Below are positions 6,030 to 12,534 of a stretch of DNA of 16,612 bases, in pieces. The first letter of the stretch is position 1. Every line of letters begins with the position of its first letter. The notes below the pieces were generated by a model. The model was not told the DNA's origin and did not search any database. It worked only from the letters and a program-made list of their open reading frames with translations. The position numbers and the translations under genes are program-made. Origin of the DNA: Actinomycetes bacterium (GTDB lineage Bacteria > Actinomycetota > Actinomycetes > Actinomycetales > Microbacteriaceae); assembly GCA_023428065.1 (NCBI GenBank), contig JAEYZI010000015.1:1-16612 (forward strand), read 5' to 3'.

Positions 6030-7142
6030 TTACGCGTCGAGGCGGTACAGCCAGCCGTGCCGGTCGGGCACGCGGCCGTACTGGATGCCGGTGAGCTCGT
6101 CGCGCAACGAGAGCGCGACGCGCTCCTCGACCTCGGGCATCCAGATGCCGAACGCGTCGGACTTGATCTCCGAGATGGGCGTGATGACGGCGGCCGTGCC
6201 GCACGCGAACGCCTCGACGATCTCGCCCGACTCGACCCCCTCGCGCCATTCGGCGATCGAGACGGGCCGCTGCTCGATCGTGTAGCCGCGGTCGCGGCCG
6301 AGCTGCAGCACCGAGTCGAGGGTGATGCCCTCGAGGATCGAGTCGGAGTCGGGCGTGATGAGGCGGTTGTCGCGCGTCACGAGGACGACGTTCATGCCGC
6401 CGAGCTCCTCGAGGTACTCGCCCTTCTGCGCGTCGAGGAAGAGCACCTGCGCGCATCCGTTCTCGTACGCCTCCTGCTGGGCCACGAGCGAGGCGGCGTA
6501 GTTGCCGCCCGTCTTGGCCTGGCCCATGCCGCCGTGCCCGGCGCGCGTGTAGTGCGTCGAGAGCCAGATCGACACGGGGGTCACGCCGCCCGTGAAGTAG
6601 GCCCCCGCGGGCGAGGCGATGAGGTAGTAGTTGACCTTCTTCGCGGGGCGCACGCCGAGGAACGCCTCCTTCGCGAAGGCGAAGGGACGCAGGTACAGGC
6701 TCGTCTCCGGCTGCGACGGCACCCAGTCGGCGTCGACGGCGATGAGCTGCTTGAGGGAGTCGAGGAAGTACTCGGTCGGCAGCTCGGGCATCGCGAGGCG
6801 CTTCGCCGAGCGCTGCATGCGGGCGGCGTTCTGCTCGGGGCGGAACGTCCAGATCGAGCCGTCCGCGTGGCGGTACGCCTTGAGGCCCTCGAAGATCTCC
6901 TGCGCGTAGTGCAGCACGGCGGCGGCGGGGTCGAGCTGGATGGGGCCGTAGGGCTGCACGCGCGGGCGGTGCCATCCGCCCTTCTCCGACCAGCAGATGT
7001 CGACCATGTGGTCGGTGAAGTGCTGCCCGAAGCCGGGGTTCTCGAGGATCGCCGCGCGCTCCTCGGGCGTCTTGGCGTTCTCGTTGCGCGTCACCTGGAA
7101 CTGCAGGTCCTGGTTGGACATCGGCAGGAGGTTGAGGGTCAT
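6030..7142 (-). CDS. ilvE: Branched-chain amino-acid aminotransferase
   Basis: This 370-aa PLP enzyme of fold type IV carries out the last step of valine, leucine and isoleucine synthesis, or the first of their breakdown, with glutamate/2-oxoglutarate as partner. The catalytic PLP lysine is K210 in GQAKTGGNYAAS. Other family marks are FEGLKAYR (84-91), SLYLRPFAFA (148-157), the glycine-rich turn of the substrate loop (AGHGGMGQAK) and ACGTAAVITPI near the C-terminus. Length fits the long (about 360-370 aa) actinobacterial form. ATG 7142 gives MTLNLLPMSN; the Met at residue 8 is an alternative start. It lies 55 bp downstream of leuB on the same strand, so the two may be co-transcribed, although a weak internal promoter is possible. 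Confidence 0.97.
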   Translation of the reverse strand: MTLNLLPMSNQDLQFQVTRNENAKTPEERAAILENPGFGQHFTDHMVDICWSEKGGWHRPRVQPYGPIQLDPAAAVLHYAQEIFEGLKAYRHADGSIWTFRPEQNAARMQRSAKRLAMPELPTEYFLDSLKQLIAVDADWVPSQPETSLYLRPFAFAKEAFLGVRPAKKVNYYLIASPAGAYFTGGVTPVSIWLSTHYTRAGHGGMGQAKTGGNYAASLVAQQEAYENGCAQVLFLDAQKGEYLEELGGMNVVLVTRDNRLITPDSDSILEGITLDSVLQLGRDRGYTIEQRPVSIAEWREGVESGEIVEAFACGTAAVITPISEIKSDAFGIWMPEVEERVALSLRDELTGIQYGRVPDRHGWLYRLDA

Positions 7143-7170
7143 GGTCGGCTCGTCTTCCGCTTCTTCGTGA

Positions 7171-7200
7171 ACTCTATTGTGCGCTCGTCGCCCGGGGTCA
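7171..7200 (-). promoter_or_regulatory. Possible weak promoter between leuB and ilvE
   Basis: On the - strand TGACCC (7200-7195), partly in the end of leuB, is followed after 18 bp by TAGAGT (7176-7171), a TANNNT-type -10. This would give ilvE a leader of about 20-25 nt. The match is modest, and read-through from leuB is equally plausible. Confidence 0.3.
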
Positions 7201-8244
7201 GCCCAGTCGGGCGGCGATCGCGCTCCCGGTCTCGGCCGTCGTGCGCGGGGCGGACCCGCGCTCGGCGAGGTCGGCCGTCACGGCCGCCTCGACCCGGCGG
7301 GCCGCATCCGGCAGACCGAGGTGGTCGAGCAGGAGCGCGGTCGACAGGATCGCGGCCGTGGGGTCGGCCTTCTGCTGCCCGGCGATGTCGGGGGCCGATC
7401 CGTGAACCGGCTCGAACATGCTGGGGAACGTGCCGTCGGGGTTGATGTTTCCCGAGGCCGCCAGTCCGATGCCGCCGCTGATGGCGCCGGCCAGGTCGGT
7501 GAGGATGTCGCCGAAGAGATTGTCGGTGACGATGACGTCGAACCTAGCAGGGTCGGTCACGAGGTGGATGGTCGCGGCGTCGACGTGCTGGTAGTTCCAC
7601 GCCACGTCCGGATGATTGGCCGCCTCCGCCTCGACGAGGCGCGTCCAGAGCCTTCCCGCGTGGGTCAGCACGTTTGTCTTGTGCACGAGGGTCACCTGCT
7701 TGCGGCGCCGCTCGGCGAGCTCGAACGCGTAGCGCACGACGCGCTCGATGCCGTACGCCGTGTTGACGCTCACCTCGTTGGCGACCTCGTGCGGGGTGCC
7801 GGTGCGGATGCTGCCGCCGTTGCCGACGTACGGCCCCTCGGTGCCCTCCCGCACGACGACGAAGTCGACCTCTCCGGGTGCCACGAGGGGGCTCGCGACG
7901 TTCGGGAAGAGCACCGTCGGACGCAGGTTGACGTAGTGGTCGAACGCGAAGCGCAGCTTCAGCAGCAGCCCGCGCTCGATGATGCCGCCCGCGAGCCGCG
8001 CGTCGCGCGGGTCGCCCCCGACCGCGCCGAGCAGGATCGCGTCGTGGCGCGCGAGGGATGCGAGATCGTCGTCGTCGAGGATGCGGCCCGTGTCGAGGTA
8101 GTGCGCGGCGCCGAACGGGTAGCTGGTCACCGCGAGCTGCGCCTCGCCGGCGATCGCCGCATCCATCACCTTGACCGCCTCGGCGATCACTTCGGGTCCG
8201 ATGCCGTCTCCCGCGATCACGGCGAGGTCGATGGTGCGCGTCAT
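7198..8244 (-). CDS. leuB: 3-isopropylmalate dehydrogenase
   Basis: This 348-aa NAD-dependent enzyme oxidatively decarboxylates 3-isopropylmalate to 2-oxoisocaproate, the leucine precursor that IlvE then aminates. Family marks are the N-terminal GDGIGPEV (12-19), LLKLRFAFDHYVNLRP with substrate-binding arginines, HKTNVL, the metal-binding TDNLFGDILTDL, and the NAD-binding EPVHGSAPDIAGQ. Length matches the actinobacterial form. ATG 8244 has no ribosome binding site but has a -10-like TAATCT 6 nt upstream. The leuC/leuD and leuA genes are not in the window. ilvE follows 55 bp downstream. Confidence 0.97.
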   Translation of the reverse strand: MTRTIDLAVIAGDGIGPEVIAEAVKVMDAAIAGEAQLAVTSYPFGAAHYLDTGRILDDDDLASLARHDAILLGAVGGDPRDARLAGGIIERGLLLKLRFAFDHYVNLRPTVLFPNVASPLVAPGEVDFVVVREGTEGPYVGNGGSIRTGTPHEVANEVSVNTAYGIERVVRYAFELAERRRKQVTLVHKTNVLTHAGRLWTRLVEAEAANHPDVAWNYQHVDAATIHLVTDPARFDVIVTDNLFGDILTDLAGAISGGIGLAASGNINPDGTFPSMFEPVHGSAPDIAGQQKADPTAAILSTALLLDHLGLPDAARRVEAAVTADLAERGSAPRTTAETGSAIAARLG

Positions 8245-8250
8245 GCGTTC

Positions 8251-8256
8251 AGATTA
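8251..8256 (-). promoter_or_regulatory. -10 hexamer for leuB (leaderless)
   Basis: On the - strand TAATCT, within GATAATCT, lies 6 nt before the leuB ATG. No Shine-Dalgarno sequence is present between them, so transcription probably starts at the ATG. No clear leader peptide, attenuator or riboswitch is visible upstream of leuB. Confidence 0.55.
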
Positions 8257-8389
8257 TCGGCCCGCGCATGCCCCCGATCGCGCCCGTATAGCGGCTCCGG
8301 GGGTTCGGAGTCAACGGGCTGTCCGCATCCGGCGCCGCTGCCTAGTTTCGTTCCAGTCCCCACGAGGGGCCTGACCCAAGGAGAACATC

Positions 8390-8644
8390 ATGAGCATCGG
8401 GCTCGGCATCTTCCTCTTCGTCGTCGGGGCGATCCTGACCTTCGCCCTCAACGTGCAGACCGAATGGATCGACCTGGACCTCGTCGGCTACCTCCTCATG
8501 GGAGCGGGTCTCATCGTGACGATCATCGGACTCGTGCTCCTCATGCGGAAGCGCCAGTCCATCACCACCGTCCGGTCGGACGTCGACCCCGCTACGGGAA
8601 CGCGGGTCGACCAGCGGGCGACCGAGACCGACCCGCTGCCGTAA
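8390..8644 (+). CDS. Small membrane protein, DUF6458 type
   Basis: This 84-aa protein has two membrane helices, at about 3-22 (IGLGIFLFVVGAILTFALNV) and 29-52. They are joined by the short acidic segment EWIDLDLV, and a polar, charged tail of about 32 residues follows. The start motif, the WIDLDL turn and GYLLMGAG match small actinobacterial proteins grouped as DUF6458, as I remember them. Their function is unknown. A clean AAGGAG at 8378-8383 with a 6-nt spacer sets the start. TAGTTT (8343-8348) is a possible -10. The gene is isolated on the + strand between leuB and serA and is followed by a strong hairpin. Confidence 0.85.
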   Translation: MSIGLGIFLFVVGAILTFALNVQTEWIDLDLVGYLLMGAGLIVTIIGLVLLMRKRQSITTVRSDVDPATGTRVDQRATETDPLP

Positions 8645-8659
8645 GGCGGACGAGGTCCC

Positions 8660-8698
8660 AGCGGCACGTGCCTTTCGGGTGGGCACGTGCCGCTTTCT
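8660..8698. terminator. Hairpin terminator between convergent DUF6458 and serA genes
   Basis: Arms 8660-8672 (AGCGGCACGTGCC) and 8682-8694 are perfect 13-bp reverse complements around a 9-nt loop. The + strand continues with TTTC, a short imperfect T-tract. It starts 15 bp after the DUF6458 stop. For serA, which stops at 8725 on the - strand, the stem lies 31 bp past the stop, so it may serve both directions. Confidence 0.75.
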
Positions 8699-8724
8699 CA
8701 TGCGCGCGCCCGATCCGCCCAGGA

Positions 8725-10320
8725 TCAGGTGGTGACGATGTCGATCTCGCGCACCTCGTCGGCCTCGATGGCCGTGCGCACGCGCTCGAGCACGTCGTCG
8801 GGCACCGGCGAGTCGACCGTGATGATCGAGAGAGCCTGGCCGCCCGCGCTGCGGCGCGCGATCTGCATGCCCGCGATGTTGATGCCCGCGTCGCCGAACT
8901 CCTTGCCGTAGACCGCGACGATGCCGGGACGGTCGGTGTAGAACATCACGATGTGGTGATCGGCGATCGGCACCTCGATGTCGTAGCCGTTGAGGCCGAT
9001 GAGCTTCTCGGCCATCTTCGTGCCCGCGAGCGTGCCGGCGACCTCGACGGCCGTTCCGTCGGACAGCACCCCGCGCAGCGTCGTCGTGTTGCGGTAGTCC
9101 TTGCTCTCCTCCGAGACGTTGAGGCTCGAGGTGATCCCGCGCTGCTCGGCGAGGAGCGGCGCGTTGACGTAGGAGACGTTCTCGGTGACGAGGTTCGTGA
9201 AGTAGCCCTTGAGCGCCGCGAGGCGGTAGACGCTCACGTCGAAGGCGGCGAGCTCGCCGCGCACGTCGACCTCGAGGTCGGTGAGGGCGCCGTGGCCCGC
9301 GACGGCCGCGAGGATCTGACCGAGCTTCTCCACGAGCGCGATGCCGGGGCGCACGAACGGGTCGATGACGCCGCCCGCGACGTTGACGGCATCCGGCACG
9401 AGCTCGCCCTCGAGAGCGAGGCGCACGCTGCGGGCGACCGACACGCCCGCCTTCTCCTGCGCCTCGTCGGTCGAGGCGCCGAGGTGCGGGGTGACGACGA
9501 CGTTCGGGAGCGGGAGCAGCCGCTGGTCGACGGGCGGTTCCGCGTTGAAGACGTCGAGCCCGGCACCCGCGATGACGCCCGTCGTGAGCGCCTCGTAAAG
9601 CGCATCCTCGTCGATGAGCCCGCCGCGCGCGACGTTGACGATGTAGGCCGTCTTCTTCATCTTGGCGAGCTGCGGCGTCGAGATCATGCCCGTCGTCTCG
9701 GGCGTCTTCGGCATGTGGATCGAGATGAAGTCGGACTGCTCGAGCAGTTCGTCGAGCGAGACGAGGCGCACGCCGAGCTGCTGGGCGCGGGCGGGCGACA
9801 CGTAGGGGTCGTAGGCGATGACCTCGACGCCGAAGGCCTGCAGTCGCGCCGTGATGAGGGCGCCGATGCGGCCGAGGCCGATGATGCCGACGGTCTTCTC
9901 GTAGAGCTCGGTGCCCGTGAACTTGGACCGCTTCCACTCGCCCGCGGCGAGGCTCGCGTGCGCGGCGGGGATGTGACGCGCGAGGCTCAGGATGTGGCCG
10001 ATCGTGAGCTCGGCGGCGCTGATGATGTTGGAGGTCGGGGCGTTCACGACCATGACGCCCGCCTCGGTCGCCGCCTTGATGTCGACGTTGTCGAGGCCCA
10101 CGCCGGCGCGCGCGACGACCTTGAGCGCGGGCGCCGCGGCGAGCGCCTCGGCGTCGATCTGGGTGGCGGAGCGGATGAGCACGGCACTCGCGTCCGGGAG
10201 CGCCGCGAGGAGCGCGCCGCGGTCGGTGCCGTCGACGGAGCGGATGTCGAAGTCGGTGCCGAGCGCCTCGACGGTCGCAGGCGAGAGTTCTTCGGCGATC
10301 AGGACGACCGGCTTTGCCAC
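8725..10320 (-). CDS. serA: D-3-phosphoglycerate dehydrogenase, long form with ACT domain
   Basis: This 531-aa enzyme oxidises 3-phosphoglycerate to 3-phosphohydroxypyruvate with NAD, the first step of serine synthesis. Visible parts are the N-terminal substrate domain (KVVARAGVGLDNVD, 67-80), the Rossmann motif GLGRIG (148-153), catalytic-site segments NVARGGLIDEDAL and PHLGASTDEAQEKAG, and an intervening domain of about 320-450. A C-terminal ACT domain starts near 458 (IVMFYTDRPGIVAVYGKEFG). This is the long mycobacterial-type architecture, in which serine feedback acts through the extra domains. I chose GTG 10320 (giving MAKPVVLIAEE) because AAGGAA lies about 7 nt upstream. The 18 extra codons up to 10374 would remove that spacing logic. 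It is probably transcribed from its own promoter in the 132-bp gap. Confidence 0.97.
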   Translation of the reverse strand: MAKPVVLIAEELSPATVEALGTDFDIRSVDGTDRGALLAALPDASAVLIRSATQIDAEALAAAPALKVVARAGVGLDNVDIKAATEAGVMVVNAPTSNIISAAELTIGHILSLARHIPAAHASLAAGEWKRSKFTGTELYEKTVGIIGLGRIGALITARLQAFGVEVIAYDPYVSPARAQQLGVRLVSLDELLEQSDFISIHMPKTPETTGMISTPQLAKMKKTAYIVNVARGGLIDEDALYEALTTGVIAGAGLDVFNAEPPVDQRLLPLPNVVVTPHLGASTDEAQEKAGVSVARSVRLALEGELVPDAVNVAGGVIDPFVRPGIALVEKLGQILAAVAGHGALTDLEVDVRGELAAFDVSVYRLAALKGYFTNLVTENVSYVNAPLLAEQRGITSSLNVSEESKDYRNTTTLRGVLSDGTAVEVAGTLAGTKMAEKLIGLNGYDIEVPIADHHIVMFYTDRPGIVAVYGKEFGDAGINIAGMQIARRSAGGQALSIITVDSPVPDDVLERVRTAIEADEVREIDIVTT

Positions 10321-10452
10321 GGATGTTCCTTCGTGCGGGACGGCGGCTCCAGGCCGCGGAGAGGGGGATGCCACGGCGCGCGCGGGCGCGGCACAGTCAG
10401 CGTACCGGACGCCGCATGCGCGTTTCGGCGAGCGAGGACCGCATCCGTCTCG
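10321..10452 (-). promoter_or_regulatory. serA upstream region
   Basis: This 132-bp gap holds no gene. The best -10 candidate on the - strand is TACGCT (10404-10399), which would give a leader of about 70 nt; no good -35 is visible. The AAGGAA ribosome binding site sits next to serA. Two GCATCC/GGATGC hexamers (10366, 10441) and a CGCATGCG palindrome are also here. I see no serine riboswitch or clear terminator for the upstream gene. Confidence 0.3.
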
Positions 10453-10782
10453 TCAGGAGAGGACGTAGAGGCTGAGGGCGACCGCGGCGGTCGCGGCGAG
10501 TCCCGCCGCGAGCACGACGACGCGGGCGCTCAGCACGCGTCCCCGGCCGAGCACGAGGGCCGCGATGTACGCAGCGGGCGGCACGATCACGCCGATCACG
10601 AGGGTCGTCCACGGGATGTACTCGTCGTAGCCCTGGGCCGCGTAGAGCGCGGGGAGGGCGAACAGGTTGCTCGCCGCGGCGAAGAGGAACCAGCCGTACA
10701 GCGCCGCGAACACCACGGCGAGCACGATGCGCCACGCGAGCGGCACATCCGCCTGCGGTTCGGGGGTGTCGATGTCGTTCAC
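10453..10782 (-). CDS. Small membrane protein, unknown function (3 helices)
   Basis: The product is 109 aa, with a short acidic N-terminus (VNDIDTPEPQADVP) and three hydrophobic segments at about 16-40, 55-75 and 83-108. It starts at GTG 10782, overlapping the upstream gene's TGA by 4 bp (GTGA), so the two are translationally coupled. The frame extends upstream to 10959, but that part lies within the upstream gene and is Arg/Pro/His-rich. Similar small Microbacteriaceae proteins are, from memory, sometimes labelled bacitracin resistance protein; nothing in the sequence supports that function. It is probably a membrane partner of the coupled upstream protein. Confidence 0.75.
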   Translation of the reverse strand: MNDIDTPEPQADVPLAWRIVLAVVFAALYGWFLFAAASNLFALPALYAAQGYDEYIPWTTLVIGVIVPPAAYIAALVLGRGRVLSARVVVLAAGLAATAAVALSLYVLS

Positions 10783-11255
10783 TGCATGCTCCCGATCCAG
10801 TACCCGATGGCGGGCCACGGCACGAGCACGAGCGCTCCCGCGAGGAGGGCGACGAGGCGCGTGAGGGCGCGGCGGAGGACACCCTCGGGCGTGAAGGTCA
10901 GCACGGCCGCGAACCACAGGGCGGGGGCGACCATCGCGAGGAACTCGCCGAACTGCCACATGATCTCGCCGAGCAGGTCGAGCCCCGGGTAGACGAGCAG
11001 CTGCGCCGAGAAGATCCAGCCGATCGAGAGGGCGAGGTACACGAGCCCGAACACGATCGTGACGGCCGCCGTCGCGCGCTCCGCGCCGCTGCGGGGAGCG
11101 GCGGGCTCATCCCTCGGCTCGTCGGCGGGCGCGGGGGTCGCGTCGACGTCGCCGCGCAGTCGCGGCGCGGCCTGGCCGCGCAGATCGTCGCCCGCCCAGC
11201 TGAGGGCCGCGTCGTCGTCGTCCGGGTCTGCCGGCTCCAGGTCGCGGGGAGTCAC
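10779..11255 (-). CDS. Membrane protein with acidic cytoplasmic N-terminus, unknown function
   Basis: The product is 158 aa. Residues 1-58 are polar and rich in Asp, Ala and Pro (for example ADPDDDDAALSWAGDDL). Three hydrophobic helices follow at about 61-83, 100-121 and 131-155. The motif DDAALSWAGD near the N-terminus recurs in small Microbacteriaceae membrane proteins often misnamed DNA polymerase III subunit gamma/tau, as I recall; no polymerase-related domain is present. It starts at GTG 11255 with GGAGG 8 nt upstream, and its end overlaps the next gene by 4 bp. It lies 49 bp after mtlD on the same strand. With its partner it looks like a two-gene membrane unit. Confidence 0.8.
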   Translation of the reverse strand: MTPRDLEPADPDDDDAALSWAGDDLRGQAAPRLRGDVDATPAPADEPRDEPAAPRSGAERATAAVTIVFGLVYLALSIGWIFSAQLLVYPGLDLLGEIMWQFGEFLAMVAPALWFAAVLTFTPEGVLRRALTRLVALLAGALVLVPWPAIGYWIGSMQ

Positions 11256-11304
11256 TCCCCCATCCTCCCACCCGCGCCGTGCGGTGACCGCCGGGGCGGA
11301 CGCC

Positions 11305-12438
11305 TCAGCCTTCGAGGCGCAGGCGGAACACCTCGGTGAGGGGCGGGTGCAGCGGATGCGCGGGCTCGATCCCGCAGATCTCCGTCGCGAGCGCGCCGGG
11401 GTCGGCGCCCGGCACGAGCTTCGCCTGCAGCTCGACGGCCTCGGGGTCGTCCTGCGGGTCGAAGCGCAGGGCGGCGCCCACCGCGGTCAGCAGGTTCCAC
11501 GCCGGCTGTCCCCGCTCCGCGAGCTGGGCGGCCGGGTCGATGAACCGCTCGTGTCGCCCGAGCTTGCGGAGGGGTGCGCGCCCGACGCGCGCGCACGTGT
11601 CGGGCAGCTGGGGGTTCGTGATGCGGCGCAGCGTGGTCTCCACGTAGGCCTGCTGCTCGACGGGCGTGAAGCCGTGCTTCTCGATGAGCAGGCCGCTCGT
11701 CTCGGCGAGCACGGCGCGCACCTCGGCCATCACCTCGGGCACCGCGAGCGCCTCCGCGATGGTCGCGATGCCCCGCTGATAGCCGAGGTACGCGGTCGCG
11801 GCGTGCCCCGTGTTGACGGTGAAGAGCTTGCGCTCGATGTAGGGCTCGAGGTCGTCGACCCAGTGCACCCCGACGAGCGGGGGCTCGTGACCCGCGAACG
11901 GCGTGCGGTCGACCGCCCACTCCCAGAACGCCTCGAGCGTCACGTCGAGTCCGCCGCGCTGTTCGGGCACGATGCGGTCGATCGCGCAGTTCGCCCAGGT
12001 GCCGCGCTCCATCGCCCCGCCGAGTTCGCGCACCGCCGTGGCGAGGATGTCGGTGCCGCCGATCGCGTTCTCGCACGCGATGACCGCGAGCGGGGGCGCG
12101 TCGGGGTCGCGGCGGGCGAGCCCGTCGACGACGAGGGGCGCCACGAGCGGCAGGATGCGCGCCCCGACCGCCGTGGTGAGGATGTCGGCCCGCGCGATCG
12201 CGTCCGCGACGGCATCCGGGTCCCGGCGGGAGTTGATCGCCCGGTAGCCGTCGACGACGAGTTCACGTGCGCCCTCCCCGACCTCGTGCACGCGATAGCT
12301 GTGCTGCCGTTGGAGGGCCTCAATGAGCTCGTCGCTGACATCCGCGAAGACGACCTCGTAGCCGCTCTCCCGCAAGAACGGCGCCACGAACCCGCGCCCG
12401 ATGTTGCCCGCCCCGAGATGCACCGCCGTCGCTGTCAC
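11305..12438 (-). CDS. mtlD: Mannitol-1-phosphate 5-dehydrogenase
   Basis: This 377-aa NAD-dependent polyol dehydrogenase interconverts mannitol 1-phosphate and fructose 6-phosphate in the cytoplasm. The N-terminal dinucleotide site is HLGAGNIGRGF (7-17). The catalytic motif of the long-chain mannitol dehydrogenase family is KLFTVNTGHAATAYLGY, with K204, N209 and H212. TNPQLPDTCARVGR and DPAAQLAERG further on are typical of MtlD. Length is close to E. coli MtlD (382 aa). The start is uncertain: GTG 12438 gives VTATAVHLG and is preferred, TTG 12450 adds four residues, and GTG 12423 would give VHLGAG; no well-spaced ribosome binding site decides. No mannitol PTS gene is in the window, so substrate supply must come from elsewhere, or the enzyme makes mannitol phosphate for synthesis. 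Confidence 0.94.
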   Translation of the reverse strand: MTATAVHLGAGNIGRGFVAPFLRESGYEVVFADVSDELIEALQRQHSYRVHEVGEGARELVVDGYRAINSRRDPDAVADAIARADILTTAVGARILPLVAPLVVDGLARRDPDAPPLAVIACENAIGGTDILATAVRELGGAMERGTWANCAIDRIVPEQRGGLDVTLEAFWEWAVDRTPFAGHEPPLVGVHWVDDLEPYIERKLFTVNTGHAATAYLGYQRGIATIAEALAVPEVMAEVRAVLAETSGLLIEKHGFTPVEQQAYVETTLRRITNPQLPDTCARVGRAPLRKLGRHERFIDPAAQLAERGQPAWNLLTAVGAALRFDPQDDPEAVELQAKLVPGADPGALATEICGIEPAHPLHPPLTEVFRLRLEG

Positions 12439-12534
12439 GCGTCCATTCAACTCCGAGGCGGCGCATCGCGACAGCCCGGGCCCTTCCGCTCCCCCGGAAC
12501 GGGCGGCGAGCCGGCCGAGCGACGCGCGGCCCGC

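Noticed and set aside
10783..10959. Upstream extension of the 109-aa membrane protein
   Set aside because: It lies inside the coding sequence of the coupled upstream gene and has shadow-frame composition.
7177..10992. A 1271-codon open frame on the + strand across leuB, DUF6458, serA and the membrane genes
   Set aside because: It is antisense to clearly conserved genes and very rich in Arg, Asp, His and Val. This is a GC-driven shadow frame.
12451..12534. Promoter or terminator between the secreted protein and mtlD
   Set aside because: I found no convincing -10 or long stem in this 84-bp gap, so co-transcription remains the simplest reading.
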